From the NCBI RefSeq assembly GCF_013408245.1, contig NZ_JACBYS010000001.1:2480001-2544000 (forward strand): a stretch of 64,000 bases of DNA, read 5' to 3'. Position numbers and translations under genes: made by a program. Source of the stretch: Duganella sp. 1224 (lineage in GTDB: Bacteria; Pseudomonadota; Gammaproteobacteria; Burkholderiales; Burkholderiaceae_D). The notes beneath the pieces were generated by a model. It was not told where the DNA came from. It saw nothing but the letters and a program-made list of their open reading frames with translations, and did not search any database. Of the stretch, positions 25,100 through 31,926 are shown piece after piece (the stretch's first letter is position 1; each line of letters opens with the position of its first letter).

Positions 25100-27070
25100 A
25101 TGCCCCTGCCGCGCCGCACCCGCCTCGCCCTCGCCGTCGGCGCCACCCTCGTGGTGGCCGTGCCGCTGCTCGCCGCCGCCGTGCTGGCCAGCGTCGACTG
25201 GAACCGGGCGCGGCCCTGGCTGAACGACAGGATCAGCGCGGCCATCGACCGCCCGTTCGAGATCCGCGGCCAGGTGGCGCTGGCGTGGCGCCAGCAGGGG
25301 CGCATCCTGCCGCTGCCGCACCTGGTGGCGCGGGATGTCCACATCGGCAATCCGCGCGCGATGCGGGCCCCGGCCGAGATGGTCAGCGTCAGCCAGTTTG
25401 CGTTTGCAGTCGAGCTGCTGCCGCTGCTGCGCCAGCGCATCGAGATTCCCGAGCTGCGCTTCGACAACCCCAACCTGCTGCTGCAGCGCGACGCCGACGG
25501 CCGCAACAACTGGACCTTCCACCGCGACGACCAGCCGTCCACCTGGACGCTGGACGTGCAGCGCGTGGTGCTGACCAAGGGCACGGTGCGCTACATCGAC
25601 GCCGTCACGCACGTGGACGCCAGCGCGCGGGTCGATACCATCAACGACGCGCGCTACGGCGTGGCCTGGCAGCTGCGCGGCAAGTGGAATAACCAGGACG
25701 TCAGCGGCAGCGGCAAGGCCGGCGCCGTGCTGTCGCTGCGCCAGCAGACCACGCCGTTCCCGCTGGCGGCCAGTCTCGACGTCGGCGGCACCCACATCGC
25801 CTTCGAGGGCACGCTGACCAAGCCGGCCGCGCTGGCCGCGCTCGACATGCGCCTCAAGCTGTCCGGTCCCAGCATGGCGCGCCTGTACGGCCTGACCGGC
25901 GTGCTGCTGCCGGAAACGCCGCCCTTCGTCACCGAGGGCCACCTGACCGGCAACCTCGGCGCCAACGCCAGCCATTGGGTCTACGACCAGTTCACCGGCA
26001 AGGTCGGCCAGAGCGACATCGCCGGCAAGCTGGACTTCAAAACCGGCCAGCCGCGCCCGCTGTTGAGCGGCACCATCCGGTCCAAGCTGCTGCAGGTGTC
26101 GGACCTCGGCCCGCTGATCGGCGCCGACTCCAACGCCAGCAAGGCGGCGCGCGGCGCCGACGAACGCCAGCCGGGCAACAAGGTGCTGCCGGTGGAAACC
26201 TTCCGCACCGAGCGCTGGACCGCCATCGACGCCGACGTCAACTTCAAGGCCGCGCGCATCACGCGCGACAAGGACTTGCCGATCCAGAACCTGGAAACGC
26301 AGATCCACATGAAGGACGGCGTGCTGTCGCTGAAGCCGATGGACTTCGACATCGCCGGCGGCCGCTTCGCGTCCACCGTCATGCTGGATGGCAGCGGCAA
26401 GGTCAATCCGCACGCCATCCGCGCCGAGCTGAAGGCGGACGCGCGCCACCTGCAACTGAAGCAGCTGGTGCCGCTGGACAGCATGCAGGCCACGGTGGGC
26501 GAGGTCAACGCCGACGTGTCGCTGGCGGCCACCGGCAACTCGGTGGCCAGCCTGCTGGGCTCGTCGAACGGCGAACTCAAAGGCGTGGTCAACCAGGGCA
26601 GCGTCAGCAAGCTGCTGCTGGAAACCATGGGCCTGAACATCGGCAGCGTGGTGCTGACGCGGCTGGCCGGCGACAAGCAGGTCAAGCTGAACTGCATGGT
26701 GACCGACTTCGCCGTCAGCAACGGCGTGATGAAGTCGCGGCTGTTCGTGGTGGACACCTCCGAGGCCAAGATCGACATCAACGGCACGGTCAACCTCGGC
26801 AACGAGAAGCTGGACCTGACGCTGAAGCCGGACGCCAAGTCGGTGCGGGTGATTTCGCTGCGGGCACCGATTTATGTGCGCGGCACGTTCAAGGATCCCG
26901 ACGTCAGCGTCGACAAGAGCGCAGTGGCGCTGCGCGCCGGCGGCGCGCTGGCGCTGGCGGTGGTGGCGCCGGTGGCGGCCATCGTGCCGCTGGTCAGCAC
27001 CGGGCCGGGCGCGACGCCGGGCTGCCAGACGCTGATGGCGCGGGTGGGCAAGCTGGCGCCCGGGCATTGA
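25100..27070 (+). CDS. AsmA family protein
   Basis: 656 residues: an N-terminal membrane anchor (about 8-31), an AsmA N-terminal domain (RPFEIRGQVALAW, ELLPLLRQRIEIPEL) and a long beta-rich body ending in the AsmA C-terminal block (NGTVNLGNEKLDLTLKPDAK). AsmA-like proteins bridge the periplasm and take part in phospholipid transport to the outer membrane. It is monocistronic here and divergent from a lipoprotein gene, sharing palindrome site 6. Confidence 0.9.
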   Translation: MPLPRRTRLALAVGATLVVAVPLLAAAVLASVDWNRARPWLNDRISAAIDRPFEIRGQVALAWRQQGRILPLPHLVARDVHIGNPRAMRAPAEMVSVSQFAFAVELLPLLRQRIEIPELRFDNPNLLLQRDADGRNNWTFHRDDQPSTWTLDVQRVVLTKGTVRYIDAVTHVDASARVDTINDARYGVAWQLRGKWNNQDVSGSGKAGAVLSLRQQTTPFPLAASLDVGGTHIAFEGTLTKPAALAALDMRLKLSGPSMARLYGLTGVLLPETPPFVTEGHLTGNLGANASHWVYDQFTGKVGQSDIAGKLDFKTGQPRPLLSGTIRSKLLQVSDLGPLIGADSNASKAARGADERQPGNKVLPVETFRTERWTAIDADVNFKAARITRDKDLPIQNLETQIHMKDGVLSLKPMDFDIAGGRFASTVMLDGSGKVNPHAIRAELKADARHLQLKQLVPLDSMQATVGEVNADVSLAATGNSVASLLGSSNGELKGVVNQGSVSKLLLETMGLNIGSVVLTRLAGDKQVKLNCMVTDFAVSNGVMKSRLFVVDTSEAKIDINGTVNLGNEKLDLTLKPDAKSVRVISLRAPIYVRGTFKDPDVSVDKSAVALRAGGALALAVVAPVAAIVPLVSTGPGATPGCQTLMARVGKLAPGH

Positions 27071-27082
27071 TTCTGTCGCAAT

Positions 27083-27096
27083 GTGTGCTGACGAAC
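27083..27096. promoter_or_regulatory. Near-match palindrome GTGTG-N4-CGAAC (site 10)
   Basis: One mismatch to the GTNCG-N4-CGNAC core, but followed by ggaag exactly as at 15813 and 28262, and 83 bases before the glycine-zipper gene at 27179. Confidence 0.5.
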
Positions 27097-27178
27097 GGAA
27101 GCACAATCCGAGGTTTTGTACTCTGGAGCCATCGGTGAAGGCGCAATACCGCGCCGAACCTGCCAGAGGAGAAAAATC

Positions 27179-27403
27179 ATGAACAACGTGAAGCGTATCG
27201 CAGCAACCGCCGCCATGCTGGCGGCCACCCTGGGCCTGAGCGCCTGCGCAGGCATGTCGAACCAGGACCGTAACACCGCGGTGGGCGCCGGCGTCGGCGC
27301 CGTGGCCGGCTCGGTGCTGACCGGCGGCAGCGCTGTCGGCACCGTGGGCGGCGCGGCAGTGGGCGGCGTGATCGGTAACCAGGTGCAGAAGCCACCGCGT
27401 TAA
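27179..27403 (+). CDS. OsmB-like glycine-zipper lipoprotein
   Basis: 74 residues: lipobox LSAC (Cys23) and a single glycine-zipper segment (about 36-70, AVGAGVGAVAGSVLTGG ...). Size and layout match OsmB, an osmotically induced outer-membrane lipoprotein. GAGGAG lies 8 bases before the ATG, and a terminator follows. Confidence 0.85.
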   Translation: MNNVKRIAATAAMLAATLGLSACAGMSNQDRNTAVGAGVGAVAGSVLTGGSAVGTVGGAAVGGVIGNQVQKPPR

Positions 27404-27422
27404 TCGCCGGCCTGACCAACCC

Positions 27423-27457
27423 ACGCCATTCCCGCTCGCGCGGGAATGGCGTTTTTG
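27423..27457 (+). terminator. Intrinsic terminator after the OsmB-like gene
   Basis: The stem acgccattcccg / cgggaatggcgt with a 6-base loop is followed by ttttt. Confidence 0.85.
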
Positions 27458-27507
27458 CGTTTTTGCGTTTTGCGCCGGCGCCCTCCGCCCGGCCCCGGCC
27501 TCTTCTC

Positions 27508-28227
27508 TCACTTATCCTTGAACATTTCGTAGCAGTGGCACGAGGCAGCCTCCAGGCCGGCCGAGTCCAGGATCTCGATATTACCGCGGCTGTACGTGAT
27601 CAAGCGCTGCTGCTGCAACGCGCTGGCCGCCTTGGTCACGCCAACGCGCCGCACGCCCAGCGCATGCGCCAGGAACTCGTGCGTCAGGTGGAATTTTTCC
27701 GACTGCAGCCGGTCACGGGTGATGAGCAATGAGCGCGCCAGCCGCGCCTCCAGCACGTGGAAGCGGCTGCACACGGCGATCTGGATGGTCTGCGCCAGCA
27801 GGGTATCGATATAACGGTGCAGCAGGCGCTGCAAGGACTCCATGCGATGGAACTCGGTGACGAAATCACCGGCCGCCATGCGGTACACGCGCCCCGAGCG
27901 CTGCACCACCGCCCGGACCTGCGCCAGCTCATGGCCCAGCACCAGGGACGCGCCCAGCATGCCCTCGCGTCCGACCGATCCGACTTCCAGCGTCATGCGG
28001 CCCTCGGCCACGCCCAGCAGCGACAGCAGGGAATCGATGGGGAAATACACATACCGCATCTCCTGTCCCGGCTCCGACAACACCTGACCGTTATCCACCC
28101 GCACCGTTTCGCAGCGCGCAGCGAGCTGGAGTTGGTCCTCATCCGGCAAGCTGGCCAGCAAGCGATTGTTGGCCAGCCGGGGTTGTGCGCGGTCATCGTC
28201 GGGGGAATGTGAAATAGAGGTATGCAT
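27508..28227 (-). CDS. Crp/Fnr family transcriptional regulator
   Basis: 239 residues: an N-terminal cyclic-nucleotide-binding fold (about 22-140) without the Fnr cysteines or a clear cAMP-contact motif, a dimerisation helix, and a C-terminal winged helix (about 165-225; THEFLAHALGVRRVGVTKAA). The recognition helix RRVGVT differs from the RETVGR of Crp, so its operator should differ from TGTGA-N6-TCACA. Its promoter holds palindrome site 7, which fits autoregulation. It is the best local candidate for control of the GTNCG-N4-CGNAC sites; this link is inferred. Confidence 0.88.
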   Translation of the reverse strand: MHTSISHSPDDDRAQPRLANNRLLASLPDEDQLQLAARCETVRVDNGQVLSEPGQEMRYVYFPIDSLLSLLGVAEGRMTLEVGSVGREGMLGASLVLGHELAQVRAVVQRSGRVYRMAAGDFVTEFHRMESLQRLLHRYIDTLLAQTIQIAVCSRFHVLEARLARSLLITRDRLQSEKFHLTHEFLAHALGVRRVGVTKAASALQQQRLITYSRGNIEILDSAGLEAASCHCYEMFKDK

Positions 28228-28261
28228 GGAAACAGATTAAGGGCAATTATTTGCTGTGTAT

Positions 28262-28275
28262 GTACGGTGACGCAC
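28262..28275. promoter_or_regulatory. GTNCG-N4-CGNAC palindrome (site 7)
   Basis: gtacggtgacgcac followed by ggaag. It lies between the Crp/Fnr regulator (34 bases before its start) and the divergent glycine-zipper gene (73 bases before its start). Confidence 0.7.
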
Positions 28276-28348
28276 GGAAGCAATAGAAGCGCGCGGGGAA
28301 AATATGGTCTGCAATGCACCACCTCAACCAAGAAAAAAGGAAGCGACT

Positions 28349-28972
28349 ATGGACACCCCAAACAAACCAAGTACCCACCCGATGATGGTCATCGCCGCCG
28401 TGGCGGTGGTGCTGTTCTGCGGCGTCGGCAGCGCGGCGATTCTGGGCTGGCTGCCCACCTCCAAGGCCACCGTGCCGGAACAGGTCAGCGGCATGCCACC
28501 GGCGCCGCCAGCCACGCAGCAACTGGCGTATAACGACGCGCCGCCACCGGCCGCAGCTGCCACCGCAGCCGGCGCGCCGGTCGCCGCGATGCAGGGCCAG
28601 GGCCAGCTGCCGCAACAGGAAGCGCGCAATGCCCCGTGCGGCAACTGCGGCGTGGTGGAATCGGTGCGCAGCATTGAACACCGCGCGCAAGGCAGCGGCG
28701 TCGGCGCGGTCGGCGGCGCGGTGCTGGGCGGCCTGCTGGGCAACCAGGTGGGCAGCGGCCATGGTCGTCAACTGGCCACCGTGGCTGGCGCCGTCGGCGG
28801 CGCGGTCGCCGGCAACCAGATCGAAGGCAATATGAAGAAGACCTATAGCTGGGACGTCACCGTGCGCATGGACAACGGCACCCGCCGCGTCATCCACACC
28901 TCGCACCAGCCGGAATGGCGCAACGGCGACAGCGTGCGCATCGTCAAGGGCCAGCTGCGTCCGCTGGACTAA
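28349..28972 (+). CDS. Membrane-anchored glycine-zipper 2TM protein
   Basis: 207 residues: an N-terminal transmembrane helix (about 12-35), a Pro/Ala-rich linker, a cysteine pair CGNC (about 91-94), a glycine-zipper segment (about 112-155) and a C-terminal beta domain (VTVRMDNGTRRVIHT ... VRIVKGQLRPLD). It is a paralogue of the lipoprotein at 19726, with a membrane helix instead of a lipobox. GGAAGC precedes the ATG at 28349. Divergent from the Crp/Fnr gene. Confidence 0.85.
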   Translation: MDTPNKPSTHPMMVIAAVAVVLFCGVGSAAILGWLPTSKATVPEQVSGMPPAPPATQQLAYNDAPPPAAAATAAGAPVAAMQGQGQLPQQEARNAPCGNCGVVESVRSIEHRAQGSGVGAVGGAVLGGLLGNQVGSGHGRQLATVAGAVGGAVAGNQIEGNMKKTYSWDVTVRMDNGTRRVIHTSHQPEWRNGDSVRIVKGQLRPLD

Positions 28973-28980
28973 TGATTTTA

Positions 28981-28994
28981 GTACGGCAACGTAC
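28981..28994. promoter_or_regulatory. GTNCG-N4-CGNAC palindrome (site 8)
   Basis: gtacggcaacgtac followed by agaaa, 8 bases after the stop of the glycine-zipper gene and 57 bases before the start of the next small gene. Confidence 0.7.
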
Positions 28995-29051
28995 AGAAAG
29001 CAGAACCGGTATTGCTGATAATGAACTCAACACAACCCGAGGAGATTAATC

Positions 29052-29198
29052 ATGCTTTATACCATCGCTGTAGTTCTGCTGATCCTGTGGCTGCTGGGCC
29101 TGGTGACTTCGTACACCATCGGCGGCTTCATCCACGTCCTGCTGGTGGTCGCCATCATCATGGTGCTGCTGCGCCTGATTAGCGGACGCGGCGTGTAG
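29052..29198 (+). CDS. Lmo0937-type small membrane protein
   Basis: 48 residues: two hydrophobic helices (LYTIAVVLLILWLLGLV and IHVLLVVAIIMVLLRLI) around YTIGG, the pattern of the lmo0937/DUF5670 family, found with stress genes. GAGGAG precedes the ATG and a terminator follows the stop, so this is a complete one-gene unit behind palindrome site 8. Confidence 0.82.
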   Translation: MLYTIAVVLLILWLLGLVTSYTIGGFIHVLLVVAIIMVLLRLISGRGV

Positions 29199-29216
29199 CC
29201 TTCTCCGCCATCGGAT

Positions 29217-29247
29217 CAAACGGCGCCTCCGGCGCCGTTTTTATTTT
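29217..29247 (+). terminator. Intrinsic terminator after the Lmo0937-type gene
   Basis: The stem aacggcgcc / ggcgccgtt with a short loop is followed by tttatttt. Confidence 0.88.
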
Positions 29248-29262
29248 TAACGGAGGTTGATC

Positions 29263-29790
29263 ATGAAACGACTGTTGATGACGCTGGCCATGCTGGCCGT
29301 CGCGCAGGCCAACGCGCAAACCGTCAAGCCCGGCTTGTGGGAACTGAACAGCAAGGTCAGAACCGGCAACGCCCAGACCGACCAGGCGGTGAGCGCCGCG
29401 CTGTCGCAACTGGCGGTGCTGCCGCCGGCGCAGCGCGCGCAGGTGCAGGCGATGATGGCGCAGAACGGCGTGTCGATGCCGCAAGCGGGCAGCGACGGCA
29501 GCCTGCGCATGACTGCCTGCGTGACGCCGGAGATGGCGGCACGCAAGGAGCTGCCGCTGGGGACGCAAGGCAAGTGCACCTCGCAGCAGACGCCGGTGGC
29601 CGGCGGCGTGGACGTGGCCTTCAGCTGCACCGATCCCGCTTCCAGCGGCAACGGCCAGGTGCGGCTGCAGGGCGACAGCGCCTACAGCGCCACCATGCAG
29701 GTGACCAACAACACCGGCGCCGGCCCGCAGCAGGCCACGGTGGAATCGGCCGGCCGCTGGGTGGCCGCCACCTGCCCGGCCAAGCCCTGA
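29263..29790 (+). CDS. DUF3617 family secreted protein
   Basis: 175 residues: signal peptide cleaved after ANA (about residue 19), then the DUF3617 pattern (KPGLWELNSKV near the start, conserved Cys in MTACVTPE, GKCT and FSCTD, C-terminal GRWVAATCPA). Periplasmic, function unknown. The ATG at 29263 has CGGAGG upstream; an in-frame TTG two codons earlier is less likely. Confidence 0.8.
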   Translation: MKRLLMTLAMLAVAQANAQTVKPGLWELNSKVRTGNAQTDQAVSAALSQLAVLPPAQRAQVQAMMAQNGVSMPQAGSDGSLRMTACVTPEMAARKELPLGTQGKCTSQQTPVAGGVDVAFSCTDPASSGNGQVRLQGDSAYSATMQVTNNTGAGPQQATVESAGRWVAATCPAKP

Positions 29791-29809
29791 GCGGCCGGTC
29801 CGCAGGCGA

Positions 29810-30646
29810 TTACTGGCTGTCCGAGTAGGCCATATAGCGCTCGCGCGCCAGCGTGGCGACCGGACCAATCGGCAAGGCGCGCCCCTCGAAACGGATGCAC
29901 GGCGTGACCTTGCCGAAGTTACCGGTATTAAAAATCTCCACCGCCGTAGTCAACTCCTCCGGCAGCACGCTGCGCTCTTCCACCGCCACGCCCTCCTTGG
30001 CCAGCAGGTCGATCACGCGCGCACGGGTAATGCCGGACAGGAAAGTGCCATTCGCCACCGGCGTCACCACCTTGCCCGCCGGCGTGACGAAGAACAGGTT
30101 GGCGGTCGCAAACTCGGCGACGTGGCCGGCGCTGTCGCACACCACCGCGTTGTCGTAACCGCGCTCCCTGGCCTCGCGCAGCGCCTTGCTGGTGTTGGCG
30201 TACAGCGACGACGCCTTGGCGTCGGTCGGCGCCATCGAGGCATCCGGACGGCGCAGCTGCGACAGGCAGGCCGAGAAACCGGTGAACGGCGGCACCGGCG
30301 CGTCGAACAGGGTCAGCGCAAACGCGCTCTTCTCCGGCACGGGGATCAGCAGGCCGTCGGTGCCGAACACCAGCGGCCGGATGTACAGCTCGGCATCGGC
30401 CGGAAATTTGGCCACCCCCTCGCGCACCAGCTGCTCCATCTCATCCACGCCCAGCGGACACACCAGGCCAACGCGCTCGGCCGACGTGATCACGCGCTGC
30501 AGGTGCAGGCGCAGGTCCGCCATGTGGCCGCGGATCGAGCGGGCGCCGTCAAATACCGACGAGCCCAGCCAGACGCTATGGTCCATGGCGCCAAACAATG
30601 GCGCATTGCCCTCGGCCCAAGTGCCGTTGAAGTAAGTGAGATACAT
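29810..30646 (-). CDS. Class IV aminotransferase (branched-chain / D-amino acid type)
   Basis: 278 residues of PLP fold type IV. The catalytic Lys is probably Lys144 (TDAKASSLYAN), and the cofactor-binding blocks AEFATANLFFV and GTFLSGITRARVI are present. The sequence GSSVFDGARSI near the start is typical of the IlvE subgroup, but IlvE usually has EGSGENIF where this has EFATANLF, so the specificity may differ (for example a branched-chain or 4-amino-4-deoxychorismate-like substrate). Confidence 0.85.
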   Translation of the reverse strand: MYLTYFNGTWAEGNAPLFGAMDHSVWLGSSVFDGARSIRGHMADLRLHLQRVITSAERVGLVCPLGVDEMEQLVREGVAKFPADAELYIRPLVFGTDGLLIPVPEKSAFALTLFDAPVPPFTGFSACLSQLRRPDASMAPTDAKASSLYANTSKALREARERGYDNAVVCDSAGHVAEFATANLFFVTPAGKVVTPVANGTFLSGITRARVIDLLAKEGVAVEERSVLPEELTTAVEIFNTGNFGKVTPCIRFEGRALPIGPVATLARERYMAYSDSQ

Positions 30647-30682
30647 GCCGCTTCCTGGTCAAAAACCAGCAATGTAGCATGT

Positions 30683-31750
30683 TTAGAAGCTGTGCTTCAG
30701 GCCAATATTGATCGCGCGGTCACCGCTGCCGCGGTTGCTGGCGTTGCCGACCGTGTAGCCGGCGCCGTTGCGGTTCTGGATCTTGGCGAGCGACGCGTAC
30801 ACGTTGGTGCGCTTCGAGAAGGCGTAGCTGGCGCCCACCGCCAGCTGGTTGGCGTCGCGGTCGGCCGGGCCGCGATCGTCCTTGTGGATGTAGGATGCGA
30901 GGAAAGTGGTGGCGCCCATCGGCACCGCCACGCCCACCAGCACGTCGCGGCTGTTATCGGACCAGTCGCGCCGCGCCACCGCGCCGTAGGGATTGGTTTC
31001 GTCCCACTGCATGCTGCCGTCGCCCTTGCTGTGGCCGTAGGCCGCGTAGCCGACGAAGCGGCCGAAATCCACATTGGCCGCCACCAGCGTGTTGTGCGCC
31101 GACTGGTCGACCGGCGGCGTGGTGCCGGTGGCGTCCAGCAGATTGTCCTTGCGCTGGTGCGAGATGCTGAGGTTGACGCGGCCTTTTTCATAGCCGATGG
31201 TGGCGCCATAGGCGCGGTTGACCTTGCTGTTGAACGGCGATTCGCCAAAGCTGTAGATCACCGACCCGATCAGCCCGCTGCGCGAGCGCGGCGACTTGTA
31301 TTTGATGGTGTTGTCATAGCGCTTGGTGGTGTAGCCGACCAGGTTGGCCGCGCTGCCGGCCATGCCGCCGTGGAAGGGATCGGCCACATCGGTCAGCGTG
31401 TCGTACACCAGGTTGTACTGGCGGCCCAGCGTGACCACGCCCAGCGGACCATCGAGGCCGACGAAGGCCTGGCGGCCGAACAGCCGGCCGTTCTGGTCGG
31501 ACGCGCCGGTGTCGTTGAGAATGCCCGCCTCCACCGTGTAGACGGCCGAGGTGCCATTGCCCAGGTCCTCCTTGCCGCGCACGCCGAGCCGCGAGCCGGT
31601 CGAGACGCCACTGTCGACGCGGGTCTTGGCGCAATCGGCCTGGCAGCCACGCTCGGCCACCACGCCGGCGTCCAGCACGCCGTACACCTCGGTCTGCGCC
31701 AGCGCGCCGAGCGGTGCGATCAAAGCCAACGTGACGAGAGCGGGTTTCAT
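30683..31750 (-). CDS. General trimeric porin (Gram-negative porin family)
   Basis: 355 residues from the ATG at 31750: signal peptide (KPALVTLALIAPLGALA), then a 16-strand beta-barrel with the family start QTEVYGVLDAGV, GSRLGVRGKEDLG and FVGLDGPLGVVTLGRQ, and the C-terminal GLKHSF ending in Phe, as BAM substrates require. A longer frame to 31831 has no signal at its start and is rejected. Palindrome site 9 lies in its divergent promoter region. Confidence 0.9.
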   Translation of the reverse strand: MKPALVTLALIAPLGALAQTEVYGVLDAGVVAERGCQADCAKTRVDSGVSTGSRLGVRGKEDLGNGTSAVYTVEAGILNDTGASDQNGRLFGRQAFVGLDGPLGVVTLGRQYNLVYDTLTDVADPFHGGMAGSAANLVGYTTKRYDNTIKYKSPRSRSGLIGSVIYSFGESPFNSKVNRAYGATIGYEKGRVNLSISHQRKDNLLDATGTTPPVDQSAHNTLVAANVDFGRFVGYAAYGHSKGDGSMQWDETNPYGAVARRDWSDNSRDVLVGVAVPMGATTFLASYIHKDDRGPADRDANQLAVGASYAFSKRTNVYASLAKIQNRNGAGYTVGNASNRGSGDRAINIGLKHSF

Positions 31751-31858
31751 GGTCTTGCGAAAGCATGGGTGAGCGGTTAAGCACCAGTGTAGTCGCCGCC
31801 TGGCGCGCTTTCTGTGCGCATGTTCACGCACCCTCTAGATTTCGCTAAGGAAACTTAT

Positions 31859-31872
31859 GTTCGTTAGCGTAC
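31859..31872. promoter_or_regulatory. GTNCG-N4-CGNAC palindrome (site 9)
   Basis: gttcgttagcgtac, in the 176-base gap between the porin gene and the divergent COG4389 gene, 55 bases before the latter. A second, wider-spaced pair (gtgcg ... cgcac) lies at 31814-31831. Confidence 0.6.
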
Positions 31873-31926
31873 ATACTTGGCGAGCGGCTGCCGCTATACT
31901 GCATTTTTATCGAACGAGGCTCCCTG

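Noticed and set aside
24983..27511. 842-codon minus-strand frame
   Set aside because: Antisense to asmA and the OsmB-like gene; no recognisable domain and unnatural His/Gln/Arg-rich composition.
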